Source: Leucobacter triazinivorans (GTDB taxonomy: Bacteria; Actinomycetota; Actinomycetes; Actinomycetales; Microbacteriaceae). From it: 64,000 bases of DNA. The DNA lies in assembly GCF_004208635.1 (NCBI RefSeq), contig NZ_CP035806.1, positions 124,001 through 188,000 on the forward strand. The letters run 5' to 3'. Below the pieces are notes generated by a model. That model was not told the DNA's origin and did no database searches. It saw only the letters and a program-made list of their open reading frames with translations. Positions 54,677-64,000 of this stretch are shown here, in pieces; the first letter of the stretch is position 1, and the number at the start of each line of letters is the position of its first letter. The translations under genes were made by a program, and so were the position numbers.

Positions 54677-55311
54677 GGCAGGCGGTTGAGCGCGTCGTCG
54701 ACCGCCGCAGCCGCGGTCGCAGGATCCCCGCCCTGCGCGAGCCACTCGAGCGGCGCGAGCGATTCGCCGTCGACCCGCAGCCGCGGCGCGGGGGAGGTGA
54801 GCACGCGCTCCGTCAGCAGCAGCGGGGTGCCCGGAGGTATCGCCTGCGCCACCGCGGACCAGCCGCGGGGCTCGCGCCCGTCGGGGAACTGGAAGCGCGG
54901 AAGGCGCCAGCCCTCGCTGCGGCGCTGCGCGAGGAGCGTGCCCGCGGTGCAGCGCTGGCGCACGCGGGCGGCCGTCACCCCGAGCATGTCGGCGGCCTCG
55001 GAGACGGTGCAGGACTGCTGCTCCGCCTGCCGCTCCCAGAGGCGGCCCCGGGTCGTCGCGGGCAGCGCCGTCGGCGCCTGCAGCGCGGCCTCGCCCACAC
55101 CCAGGCGATCGAGCACCGACACCTCGGTGCTCGTGAGGCCCCGGGTCCCGGCGTGTTGGTGGGCCACGATCCCGGCGAGCATCTCCTCTGCCACATCGAG
55201 GCCGTCGCCCTCGATCTGGGTGACGAGAGCGAGCAGACGATCCCGGGCCACCCGGTCTCGGGCGACCCGCGGGGCAGCGGCACCACTGCCGGGGAGCTGT
55301 GCGATCGACAT
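54673..55311 (-). CDS. Antitoxin of the RES toxin
   Basis: A 212-aa protein encoded directly before the RES toxin. A helix-turn-helix covers about 101-123 (CTVSEAADMLGVTAARVRQRC) and would bind the promoter. The C-terminal part (GWSAVAQAIPPGTP to VDDALNRLP, about 150-212) resembles the toxin-binding domain of the Xre/MbcA/ParS group. The N-terminal 90 residues are helical and unassigned. AAAGGTG precedes ATG 55311. An inverted repeat overlaps the promoter, consistent with autorepression. Confidence 0.8.
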   Translation of the reverse strand: MSIAQLPGSGAAAPRVARDRVARDRLLALVTQIEGDGLDVAEEMLAGIVAHQHAGTRGLTSTEVSVLDRLGVGEAALQAPTALPATTRGRLWERQAEQQSCTVSEAADMLGVTAARVRQRCTAGTLLAQRRSEGWRLPRFQFPDGREPRGWSAVAQAIPPGTPLLLTERVLTSPAPRLRVDGESLAPLEWLAQGGDPATAAAAVDDALNRLP

Positions 55312-55326
55312 CTCAACACCTTTCGA

Positions 55327-55345
55327 GTACTTGCGTCAATAGTAC
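55327..55345 (-). promoter_or_regulatory. Promoter and operator of the RES module
   Basis: Minus-strand TACTAT (55344-55339) as -10, lying inside an inverted repeat GTACT-N9-AGTAC (55327-55331 and 55341-55345). An autoregulatory operator is the likely reading. Confidence 0.45.
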
Positions 55346-55388
55346 CCGAAAGCACGCCTCCCGGAAAGTGCGCCACCCGCGAAACTCG

Positions 55389-55404
55389 TCGTAGATATGT
55401 TCGA
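55389..55404 (+). promoter_or_regulatory. Candidate LexA (SOS) box of uvrA
   Basis: TCGTAG-ATAT-GTTCGA matches the mycobacterial SOS box TCGAAC-N4-GTTCGA at 10 of 12 positions. It overlaps the expected -35 region of uvrA. Confidence 0.5.
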
Positions 55405-55422
55405 ATAGCCCGTCGGGCGACG

Positions 55423-55428
55423 TAGAAT
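55423..55428 (+). promoter_or_regulatory. -10 box of uvrA, leaderless
   Basis: TAGAAT, six bases before the uvrA GTG at 55435. Confidence 0.55.
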
Positions 55429-55434
55429 GGGCGA

Positions 55435-58392
55435 GTGACTTCCACGCCCGCCCACCCCAGTCCCGCCCCCATCCGCTCGTCGGCCTCGCACGCGCACATC
55501 AGCGTCAGAGGCGCACGCGTCCACAACCTTCAGAACCTCGATCTCAGCATCCCCCGCGACTCCATGGTGGTCTTCACGGGACTCTCGGGCAGCGGCAAGT
55601 CGAGCCTCGCGTTCGACACGATCTTCGCCGAGGGGCAGCGGCGCTACGTCGAGAGCCTGAGCGCATACGCGAGGCAGTTCCTCGGCCAGGTCGATCGGCC
55701 CGACGTCGACTTCATCGAGGGGCTCAGCCCCGCGGTCTCGATCGACCAGAAGTCGACCAACCGCAATCCGCGAAGCACGGTGGGCACGATCACCGAGATC
55801 TACGACTACATGCGTCTGCTGTGGGCGCGCGTCGGCATCCCGCACTGCGCGGTGTGCGGCGAGCGCATCGAGTCGCAGACCGTGCAGCAGATCGCCGATC
55901 GCCTCATGGATCTCCCGGAGCGCACCCGCTACCAGGTGCTGGCCCCGGTCGTCAGCAAGAAGAAGGGCGAGTTCGTCGACCTCTTCCAGGATCTCGCGGC
56001 GAGCGGGTACTCCCGTGCGCTCGTAGACGGCGAGATGGTGCAGTTGTCGGACCCGCCGAAGCTGAAGAAGCAGATCAAGCACGACATCTCGGTGGTTGTG
56101 GATCGCCTCGTCGCCGGTCCCGATGTGCTCGGCCGCCTGACCGACTCGCTGGAGACCGCGCTGCGGCTCGCGGGCGGCATCGTGGGCATCGACTTCGTCG
56201 ATCTCGACCCGAAGGCCGAGGAGCGCACGCGGGTGTTCTCCGAGAACCTCAGCTGCCCCAATCAGCACCCCGTCCAGCTGACGGAGATCGAGCCGCGCAC
56301 CTTCTCGTTCAACGCGCCCTTCGGCGCGTGCCCCACCTGCTCCGGTCTGGGAACGAGCATGTCGGTGGACGAGGATCTCGTGCTCGGCGATCCCGAACTC
56401 TCCATCACGGAGGGCGTGATCGTGCCCTGGACCAGCCAGGGCAAGAGCCTCTACCAGTACTACGAGAAGCTGCTCACGGGCCTCGCGAACGACCTCGACT
56501 TCTCGCTCGACACGCCGTGGGAGAGGCTGAGCGCCGACGTGCAGCAGGCGGTGCTGTACGGCAACGACTTCAAGGTCAACGTGCGGTGGAAGAACCGCTT
56601 CGGCCGCGAGGTCAAGTACTCGAGCGGCTTCGAGGGCGTGATCCCGTTCATCGAGCGCCAGTACGCCGAGGCCGAGAGCGACGCGAAGCGCGATCGCTGG
56701 CAGGAGTTCCTGCGCGAGGTGCCCTGCCACACCTGCCACGGGCAGCGCCTCAAGCCCGAGGTGCTCGCGGTCACCGTCAACGGCGAATCGATCGCGGGCG
56801 TCACGGCGTTCAGCCTCACCGACGCCAAGCGCTTCTTCGACGAGGTCCGGCTCACGGAGCGCGAGGCGAGAATCGCCGCCCAGGTGCTGCGCGAGATCCG
56901 CCTGCGCTTCGACTTCCTCATCGAGGTCGGCCTCGGGTACCTCACCCTCGCCCGCGCGGCGGGCACGCTCAGCGGCGGCGAGGCGCAGCGGATCCGGCTC
57001 GCCACCCAGATCGGCTCCGGGCTGACCGGCGTGCTCTACGTGCTCGACGAGCCGAGCATCGGCCTGCACCAGCGGGACAACCGCCGACTGATCGAGACCC
57101 TGCTGAAGCTACGGGATCTCGGGAATACGCTGATCGTGGTGGAACACGACGAGGAGACGATCGAGGCCGCGGACTGGATCGTCGACATCGGCCCCGGCGC
57201 CGGCGTCGAGGGAGGCACCGTCGTGCACTCGGGGGAGTACGGCGAGCTGCTCGAGAACTCCCGCTCGATCACCGGCGACTACCTCGCCGGGCGGCGCAGC
57301 ATCGAGACGCCGAAGAAGCGCCGCAAGCGCGACCGTAAGCGGGAACTCAAGGTCGTGGGCGCGCGCTCCAACAACCTCAAGGGCGTCGACGCGGTCTTCC
57401 CGCTCGGGGTGATGACCGCTGTCACCGGCGTCTCCGGGTCGGGCAAGTCGACGCTCGTCAACGACATCCTCTACCGCGTGCTCGCCAACCAGCTCAACGG
57501 CGCCCGTCTCGTGCCCGGCAAGCACACCCGTGTCACCGGCCTCGAGCACCTCGACAAGGTCGTGCACGTCGATCAGGCCCCGATCGGGCGCACTCCGAGG
57601 TCGAATCCGGCCACGTACACGGGTGTCTTCGACAAGATCCGCACGCTCTTCGCAGACACCCCGGAGGCCAAGACCCGCGGGTATCTGCCCGGTCGCTTCA
57701 GCTTCAACGTCAAGGGCGGCCGCTGCGAGGCATGCTCTGGCGACGGCACTCTGAAGATCGAGATGAACTTCCTGCCCGACGTCTACGTGGCCTGCGAGGC
57801 GTGCGGCGGCAAGCGCTACAACCGCGAGACTCTCCAGGTGCGGTACAAGGGGAAGAACATCTCTGAGGTGCTCGAGATGCCGATCGCCGAGGCGGAGGAG
57901 TTCTTCCGCCCGATCTCCTCGATCCACCGATACATGAAGACGCTCGTCGATGTGGGTCTCGGCTATGTGCGTCTGGGGCAGAGCGCCACCACTCTCTCGG
58001 GCGGCGAGGCTCAGCGCGTGAAGCTGGCCACCGAGCTGCAGAAGCGCTCGAATGGCCGCAGCATCTACGTGCTCGACGAGCCCACCACGGGCCTGCACTT
58101 CGAGGACGTGCGCAAGCTGCTGCTCGTGCTGAACGGCCTGGTCGACAAGGGCAACACCGTGATCACGATCGAGCACAACCTCGACGTGATCCGCAGTGCC
58201 GACTGGATCATCGATCTCGGGCCCGAGGGCGGATCCGGCGGCGGCACCATCCTCGCCGAGGGCACCCCGGAGCAGCTGGCCAAGCATCCGGAGAGCCATA
58301 CGGGGCGCTTTCTCGGGGAGGTGCTCGAGGGGTGGGCTGCGAAGTCCGCACGAGCGGTCCGGCGCGAGCACGCGCAGCGGGAGTCGGCTTGA
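55435..58392 (+). CDS. uvrA: Excinuclease ABC subunit A
   Basis: Damage-recognition ATPase of nucleotide excision repair. The 985-aa protein starts at GTG 55435. Domain I has Walker [16 protein letters not shown]; the first zinc module lies in CAVCGERI and CPTCSGLG with CHTCHGQRL following; signature [12 protein letters not shown] near 520 and [11 protein letters not shown]. Domain II repeats the set: [13 protein letters not shown], the zinc module CEACSGDGT to [22 protein letters not shown] and [11 protein letters not shown]. It is followed by uvrC with a four-base overlap. Confidence 0.97.
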   Translation: MTSTPAHPSPAPIRSSASHAHISVRGARVHNLQNLDLSIPRDSMVVFTGLSGSGKSSLAFDTIFAEGQRRYVESLSAYARQFLGQVDRPDVDFIEGLSPAVSIDQKSTNRNPRSTVGTITEIYDYMRLLWARVGIPHCAVCGERIESQTVQQIADRLMDLPERTRYQVLAPVVSKKKGEFVDLFQDLAASGYSRALVDGEMVQLSDPPKLKKQIKHDISVVVDRLVAGPDVLGRLTDSLETALRLAGGIVGIDFVDLDPKAEERTRVFSENLSCPNQHPVQLTEIEPRTFSFNAPFGACPTCSGLGTSMSVDEDLVLGDPELSITEGVIVPWTSQGKSLYQYYEKLLTGLANDLDFSLDTPWERLSADVQQAVLYGNDFKVNVRWKNRFGREVKYSSGFEGVIPFIERQYAEAESDAKRDRWQEFLREVPCHTCHGQRLKPEVLAVTVNGESIAGVTAFSLTDAKRFFDEVRLTEREARIAAQVLREIRLRFDFLIEVGLGYLTLARAAGTLSGGEAQRIRLATQIGSGLTGVLYVLDEPSIGLHQRDNRRLIETLLKLRDLGNTLIVVEHDEETIEAADWIVDIGPGAGVEGGTVVHSGEYGELLENSRSITGDYLAGRRSIETPKKRRKRDRKRELKVVGARSNNLKGVDAVFPLGVMTAVTGVSGSGKSTLVNDILYRVLANQLNGARLVPGKHTRVTGLEHLDKVVHVDQAPIGRTPRSNPATYTGVFDKIRTLFADTPEAKTRGYLPGRFSFNVKGGRCEACSGDGTLKIEMNFLPDVYVACEACGGKRYNRETLQVRYKGKNISEVLEMPIAEAEEFFRPISSIHRYMKTLVDVGLGYVRLGQSATTLSGGEAQRVKLATELQKRSNGRSIYVLDEPTTGLHFEDVRKLLLVLNGLVDKGNTVITIEHNLDVIRSADWIIDLGPEGGSGGGTILAEGTPEQLAKHPESHTGRFLGEVLEGWAAKSARAVRREHAQRESA

Positions 58393-60323
58393 GCCCAGAC
58401 GACCACCGCCTCTCGTTCCGCCCGGCACAGGGCGAGATCCCGACGAGTCCGGGGGTCTACCGCTTCAGCGATCGGCACGGTCGGGTGCTCTACATCGGCA
58501 AGGCGAAGAACCTGCGAGCCCGGCTGGCCAACTACTTCCAGCCGATCCACTCGCTCATGCCGCGCACCCGCACCATGCTGTCGCTCGCGGCCCAGCTCGA
58601 TTGGACGGTGGTCGCTACCGACACCGAGTCGCTCGTGCTCGAGCACACCTGGATCACGGAGTTCAAGCCGCCCTTCAACGTGCAGTTCAAGGACGACAAG
58701 ACCTACCCGTACCTGGCGGTGACCCTGCGTGAGGAGGCGCCGCGTCTCATCATCACCCGCAACGAGAAGATCCGCGGCGCGAGGTACTTCGGACCGTACC
58801 CCAAGGTCTGGGCCCTGCGCGAGACCACGGCGCTGCTGCACCAGGCGTTCCCCATCCGCACCTGCAACGACGCCGACTACCGGCGCGCCATGCAGAGCGG
58901 ACGGCCCTGTCTCGCCGGCCAGATCGGCCGCTGCAGCGGCCCCTGCTCGCAGAAGCTCACCATCGAGCAGCACCGCGCGCGCGTGGACGAGCTGGTCTCG
59001 TTCCTGGGCGGAGGCGATCGCTCGCACCTCAAGCGGCTGCAGCGGGCGATGCGCGACGCCGCCGGCGACCAGCGCTATGAGGACGCAGCGCGGCTGCGCG
59101 ACCAGGTGCAGGCCGTCGAGCACGTGATGGAGAAGAACGCCGTGGTGCTCGGGCTCGACGTCTCGCTCGACGTCTTCGGCCTGCGCGCCGACGAACTCGC
59201 GGCATCGGCCCACCAATTCATCATCCGCGGCGGACGGATCCGGGGCGAGCGCAGCTGGATCGTCGATGTCGAGCTCGACGACTCGCCGGGCACGCTCCTG
59301 GAACAGGTGATCCAATCTGCGTACGAGGGGGAACGGGAGCCGCCGCCCGAGATCCTCGTGCCCCAGCTGCCGGAGAACGCACCGCAGCTGGAAGAGGCTC
59401 TGAGCGCCCACCGCCCCCGCCGAGGTCGCGTGCGCCTGCGCGTGCCCGAGCGCGGCGACAAGGTCCAGCTCATGGAGCGGGCGGTGCTCAACGCCGGCGA
59501 ACACCTGATCCGCCACAAGCTCAAGCGCGCGGCGGACCTAACGGCACGCACCGACGCCCTCGCCGAGCTGCAGCGCGCGCTCGGCATGGACGAGCCGCCG
59601 CTGCGCATCGAGTGCATCGACGTCTCGCATCTGCAGGGCACGGGCGTCGTCGCCTCTCTCGTCGTGTTCGAGGACGCACTGCCGGCGAAAGGGGCCTACC
59701 GCAAGTACCGCATCGAGCAGACGCGCGACGACACCGACTCGATCCACCAGGTCGTCTCGCGCCGGGCGGCGCAGCTCGTCAACGCGCGCGAAAGCGACGA
59801 GGCGCCGAACGGCATCTACCGCGATCGCCCGCAGCTCATCATCGTCGACGGAGGCGAGCCGCAGGTGCGCGCCGCGGCCCGCGCCCTCGACGAAGCGGGG
59901 ATCACCGACATCGCGCTCTGCGGGATCGCGAAGCGGCTCGAGGAGATCTGGCTGCCGGGGGATCCCTTCCCGGTCATCCTGCCGCGCACGAGCGAGGCGC
60001 TGTTCCTCGTGCAGCGCGTGCGCGACGAGGCGCACCGATTCGCCATCGCGTTCCAGCGCCAGCGCCGCAGCACCTCCATCGCGAGCCGACTCTCCGAGAT
60101 CCCCGGCCTCGGACCGAAACGCGTGCAGGGCCTCCTCAAGCACTTCGGCTCGGTGGCCCGGCTGCGCACCGCGTCGCCGGAGGAACTCGCCGCGGCGCCC
60201 GGGCTGGGACCGAAGCTCGCCGAGCAGGTGCGTGCCCATCTCGAGACAGAACCGGCACCGGCGGCTGCGGCTAAGCTTGAGACGGCACGAGAATCGACGC
60301 GGGATCGGGAGGATCGGGAATGA
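58389..60323 (+). CDS. uvrC: Excinuclease ABC subunit C
   Basis: Dual-incision nuclease of excision repair. TTG 58389 overlaps the uvrA stop (TTGA), giving 644 aa. The N-terminal GIY-YIG-type domain (about 18-100) has [31 protein letters not shown] motif follows at about 210-245, the RNase H-like incision domain includes [18 protein letters not shown] and [10 protein letters not shown], and the end carries two helix-hairpin-helix motifs ([31 protein letters not shown]). It is coupled to rapZ. Confidence 0.96.
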   Translation: MSPDDHRLSFRPAQGEIPTSPGVYRFSDRHGRVLYIGKAKNLRARLANYFQPIHSLMPRTRTMLSLAAQLDWTVVATDTESLVLEHTWITEFKPPFNVQFKDDKTYPYLAVTLREEAPRLIITRNEKIRGARYFGPYPKVWALRETTALLHQAFPIRTCNDADYRRAMQSGRPCLAGQIGRCSGPCSQKLTIEQHRARVDELVSFLGGGDRSHLKRLQRAMRDAAGDQRYEDAARLRDQVQAVEHVMEKNAVVLGLDVSLDVFGLRADELAASAHQFIIRGGRIRGERSWIVDVELDDSPGTLLEQVIQSAYEGEREPPPEILVPQLPENAPQLEEALSAHRPRRGRVRLRVPERGDKVQLMERAVLNAGEHLIRHKLKRAADLTARTDALAELQRALGMDEPPLRIECIDVSHLQGTGVVASLVVFEDALPAKGAYRKYRIEQTRDDTDSIHQVVSRRAAQLVNARESDEAPNGIYRDRPQLIIVDGGEPQVRAAARALDEAGITDIALCGIAKRLEEIWLPGDPFPVILPRTSEALFLVQRVRDEAHRFAIAFQRQRRSTSIASRLSEIPGLGPKRVQGLLKHFGSVARLRTASPEELAAAPGLGPKLAEQVRAHLETEPAPAAAAKLETARESTRDREDRE

Positions 60324-61198
60324 ACGAGCAGGCATCCGGGCAGGAGATCCTCATCGTCACCGGCATGTCCGGGGCCGGGCGCAGCACGGTGGCGAACACG
60401 CTCGAGGACCTCGGCTGGTACGTCGTCGACAATCTGCCGCTGTCGATGCTGAAGACGCTGGCCGACATGGCCGACCGATCCGGGGGAGCCCTGCCCCGGA
60501 TCGTAGCGGTCGTCGACGTGCGCGGCCGGGATCTCACCGGCGAGATCCAGGAGACCGTACTGGAACTGCGCGGCAACGCGACGGTGCGCATCGTGTTCCT
60601 GGACGCCACCGACGAGATCCTCGTGCGCCGCTACGAGTCCGTACGTCGACCGCATCCGCTGCAGGGCGAAGCCGGCAGCCTGCTCGAGGGGATCCGTCTG
60701 GAGCGCGAACGGTTGCAGGAACTGCGCGCGTCCAGCGATGTCGTGATCGACACCTCGCGCTACAACGTGCACGATCTCTCGACCGCCACTCGGGATCTCT
60801 TCTCCGACGACAACACGCCCGGGCTGCAGCTCTCGGTGGTCAGCTTCGGCTTCAAGTACGGCGCGCCGACCGACGTCGACCTCATGGTCGACATGCGCTT
60901 CCTGCCGAACCCGTTCTGGGTCCCGGAGTTGCGGCCCCTGACCGGGGTCGATCCCGAGGTGAAGGACTACGTGATGAGCCGCGACGGGGCGGCGGAATTC
61001 CTCGACCACTACGTCGCGGCACTGACTCCGGTGCTCGCGGGATTCCAGCGCGAGAACAAACGTCATGCCTCTCTCGCGGTAGGATGCACCGGCGGCAAAC
61101 ACCGCTCGGTCGCGACCGCCCGCGAGCTCGCAGACCGTCTCGCCGGGTTGCCCGGCGTCAGCGTCAGCCTGCGTCACCGCGACCTCGGTCGCGAGTGA
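60320..61198 (+). CDS. rapZ: RNase adapter RapZ (YvcJ-like) P-loop protein
   Basis: Nucleotide-binding protein of the RapZ family; in E. coli it targets an RNase to a small RNA, while in actinobacteria the role is not settled. ATG 60320 overlaps the uvrC stop. In the 292-aa protein Walker A is TGMSGAGRSTVANTLEDLG, with a Walker B-like VVDVRGRDL. The C-terminal half has VVSFGFKYGAP, DMRFLPNPFW and the family end SLAVGCTGGKHRSVATARELA. The uvrC-rapZ-whiA order is standard. Confidence 0.94.
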   Translation: MNEQASGQEILIVTGMSGAGRSTVANTLEDLGWYVVDNLPLSMLKTLADMADRSGGALPRIVAVVDVRGRDLTGEIQETVLELRGNATVRIVFLDATDEILVRRYESVRRPHPLQGEAGSLLEGIRLERERLQELRASSDVVIDTSRYNVHDLSTATRDLFSDDNTPGLQLSVVSFGFKYGAPTDVDLMVDMRFLPNPFWVPELRPLTGVDPEVKDYVMSRDGAAEFLDHYVAALTPVLAGFQRENKRHASLAVGCTGGKHRSVATARELADRLAGLPGVSVSLRHRDLGRE

Positions 61199-61258
61199 TC
61201 CGGGCGTCGTCATTCACAGCTGCGCGCTCTCACGCCCTACTCCGAAAGGATTCCATTC

Positions 61259-62239
61259 GTGCTGTCGACCCCCGAGGTGAAGAGTGAACTCGTGCGTTTC
61301 CCGGTGCAGCGCACCGGCGAACGGGTTGCCGAGGTCGCGACGATCCTCCGTCTCGCCGGCGGGCTGCACACCATCTCGGGCCGCATCGCGCTCGAGGCGG
61401 AACTGCACACCCCGCAGATCGTGCAGCGCGTGCGCAAGGACCTCGCTGAGCTCTACGGTGTGCGGTCTGAGGCGAAGCAGCTGCCGCCCTCGAGCACGCG
61501 GCCCGGCGCGCCGCAGTTCCTCGTGCGCGTGCTCGACGGGGAGACCCTGGCGCGACAGCTCGGCCTCCTCGACCAGCGTCGGCGGCAGATCCGCGGGCTG
61601 CCGAATCGGCTGACCACCGGGGCCCAGGCCGAACTCGCCGCCGTCTGGCGGGGGGCCTTCCTCGCGCGCGGCGGCATCACGACGCCCGGCCGCTCCGCGG
61701 GGCTCGAGCTGCTCTGCCCCACGAGCGAGGTCGCGATGGCGCTCGTCGGCGCCGCGAGCCGGCTCGGGGTCGAGGCCAAGAGCCGCGAGATCCGCGGCCA
61801 GAACAAGGTCATGGTGCGCGATAGCGAGGCGATCGGTGAGATGCTCGGCGCCATGGGCGCGGACCAGGCGCGCTCCAGCTGGGAGGAGCTGCGCCGCGCG
61901 CGCGAGACGCGCGCCACCGCGAACCGGCTCGTCAACTTCGACGACGCGAATCTGCGCCGCTCCGCGCAGGCCTCCGTCGCCGCCTGCGCGCGTGTGGAAC
62001 GCGCGCTGGAGATCCTCGGCGACGAGGTCCCGGAGCATCTCCGATATGCAGGCCACCTGCGCCTGGCGCACCGCGAGGCCAGCCTCGACGATCTCGGTGC
62101 GCGCGCCGATCCGCCGCTCACCAAGGACGCGATCGCGGGGCGCATCCGGCGATTGCTCGCCATGGCAGACAAGGAGGCCGAGGCGCGCGGCGTTCCCGGC
62201 ACCGAGGCGAGCCTGCCTGAGGAGCTGGACTCCCTCTAG
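61259..62239 (+). CDS. whiA: Sporulation/cell-division regulator WhiA
   Basis: DNA-binding protein that regulates division and, in Streptomyces, sporulation genes. GTG 61259 has GAAAGGA upstream; 326 aa. The N-terminal domain is related to LAGLIDADG endonucleases but without their catalytic function ([16 protein letters not shown], then [19 protein letters not shown]). The C-terminal helix-turn-helix covers about 250-300 ([30 protein letters not shown] in the sequence). It closes the uvrA-uvrC-rapZ-whiA series. Its target genes are not in view. Confidence 0.95.
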   Translation: MLSTPEVKSELVRFPVQRTGERVAEVATILRLAGGLHTISGRIALEAELHTPQIVQRVRKDLAELYGVRSEAKQLPPSSTRPGAPQFLVRVLDGETLARQLGLLDQRRRQIRGLPNRLTTGAQAELAAVWRGAFLARGGITTPGRSAGLELLCPTSEVAMALVGAASRLGVEAKSREIRGQNKVMVRDSEAIGEMLGAMGADQARSSWEELRRARETRATANRLVNFDDANLRRSAQASVAACARVERALEILGDEVPEHLRYAGHLRLAHREASLDDLGARADPPLTKDAIAGRIRRLLAMADKEAEARGVPGTEASLPEELDSL

Positions 62240-62343
62240 CCCACCGACCGGTCCACGGTCAAGGCCCCGCGTTCTCCGACGATTCCCCGTCGAGAGCCAT
62301 AGACTGGAGCCGACAACTGATGAACGAGAGATTGGAGCGCCGC

Positions 62344-62961
62344 ATGGCCGCCTACTCACTTCCCGAACTTCCCTATGATTACGCTGCTCTCGAGCCGCAC
62401 ATCAGCGGCAAGATCATGCAGTTGCACCATGACAAGCACCATCAGGCCTACGTGACCGGTGCCAACACCGCGCTCGAGCAGCTCGCGGAGGCCCGCGAGA
62501 CCGAGAACTTCGCGAACATCAACAAGCTCGAGAAGGATCTGGCCTTCCACCTCGGCGGTCACACGAACCACACGATCTTCTGGAACAACCTGTCGCCCGA
62601 GGGCGGCGGGGAGCCTGAGGGCGAACTCGCCGAGGCGATCAAAGATCAGTTCGGCTCGTTCGCCAAGTTCCAGGCGCAGTTCGCGGCGGTTGCGAACGGC
62701 ATCCAGGGATCGGGCTGGTCGGTGCTCGCATGGGACACGATCGGCCAGCGCCTCTCGATCTTCCAGCTGTTCGATCAGCAGGCCAACGTGCCGCTCGGCC
62801 AGACGCCGCTGCTCATGCTCGACATGTGGGAGCACGCCTTCTACCTCGACTACCTCAACGTGAAGGCCGACTACGTCAAGGCGTTCTGGAACATCGCGAA
62901 CTGGCAGGACGTGGCGCAGCGCTTCGAGAACGCTCGGTCGCAGACCCCCGGCCTGATCTGA
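62344..62961 (+). CDS. sodA: Superoxide dismutase (Fe/Mn family)
   Basis: Converts superoxide to peroxide and oxygen. ATG 62344 is preceded by TTGGAG; an eight-residue upstream extension is rejected. In the 205-aa protein the metal ligands are His28 in [10 protein letters not shown], a His in [12 protein letters not shown], and Asp and His in [25 protein letters not shown] is the family block that helps set metal choice; Mn is likely but not certain. It lies between whiA and pgk, where many relatives place the GAPDH gene. Confidence 0.95.
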   Translation: MAAYSLPELPYDYAALEPHISGKIMQLHHDKHHQAYVTGANTALEQLAEARETENFANINKLEKDLAFHLGGHTNHTIFWNNLSPEGGGEPEGELAEAIKDQFGSFAKFQAQFAAVANGIQGSGWSVLAWDTIGQRLSIFQLFDQQANVPLGQTPLLMLDMWEHAFYLDYLNVKADYVKAFWNIANWQDVAQRFENARSQTPGLI

Positions 62962-62990
62962 CCCGCATACCCGAGGAGCCCGCCCCACCC

Positions 62991-64000
<1,010 letters not shown>

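Overview
The window is a 64 kb piece of chromosome from a high-GC Gram-positive bacterium. It is very probably an actinobacterium of the Microbacteriaceae and looks Leucobacter-like, but that genus call is an impression from gene order and protein style, not a database result. Supporting marks are WhiA, DUF3000 beside RNase D, DUF4233 after folC, paired clpP genes, a type-2 IleRS behind a T-box leader, GTG and TTG starts, and many genes whose -10 box (TANNNT) sits 5 to 8 bases before the start codon (leaderless transcripts). No phage, insertion sequence, rRNA or CRISPR array was seen. Most of the window is housekeeping sequence with small accessory patches.

Layout. 1-6443: end of aconitase, dxs, then a convergent fadA-fadB beta-oxidation pair. 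6559-11243: rnd and DUF3000 on minus; alpha/beta hydrolase, zapE and a CsbD protein on plus; a glyoxalase-fold (VOC) remnant. 11296-12742: a Pr6Pr membrane-protein remnant, a DUF1801 protein and a small membrane protein. 12930-14593: tRNAs Gly-Cys-Val on minus, a membrane-anchored HELLH protein and tRNA-Val(CAC). 14703-18662: thrS, HIT, yebC, ruvC. 18681-26443: TRIC channel, recO, uppS, dusB, dgt, dnaG and an orphan ABC ATPase. 26542-32032: tRNAs Asn, Gly and Pro, gamma-carbonic anhydrase, tig, clpP1, clpP2, clpX. 32093-37321: lipoprotein, valS with a small downstream gene, and an ABC-F protein with an upstream leader peptide. 37558-40760: the glycine-betaine/proline transporter proVWX. 41172-48460: T-box, ileS-folC-DUF4233, ndk and a YcaQ-like protein. 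48474-50213: serine hydrolase and K+ channel. 50597-64000: uvrB, a 19-bp repeat array, VOC and GyrI-like proteins, a RES toxin-antitoxin pair, uvrA-uvrC-rapZ-whiA, superoxide dismutase and the start of pgk.

How the parts fit. uvrB, uvrA and uvrC supply nucleotide excision repair; uvrA has a LexA-like box. The tig-clpP1-clpP2-clpX block covers nascent-chain folding and proteolysis. ileS, folC and DUF4233 overlap by four bases and should be one T-box-controlled transcript. proVWX is an osmoprotectant importer with its own promoter and a long leader.

The most interesting items are regulatory. (1) A seven-residue leader peptide gene (MRMYFFI) precedes the ABC-F gene, and its own codons can pair with the ABC-F ribosome-binding site. 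(2) recO and the TRIC channel gene diverge from overlapping, nearly symmetric -10 boxes with start codons 17 bases apart. (3) A 19-bp-phased array of GGTSTGCACC sites ends in two inverted copies. (4) Promoter -10 boxes are repeatedly built on the TAA stop of the upstream gene.
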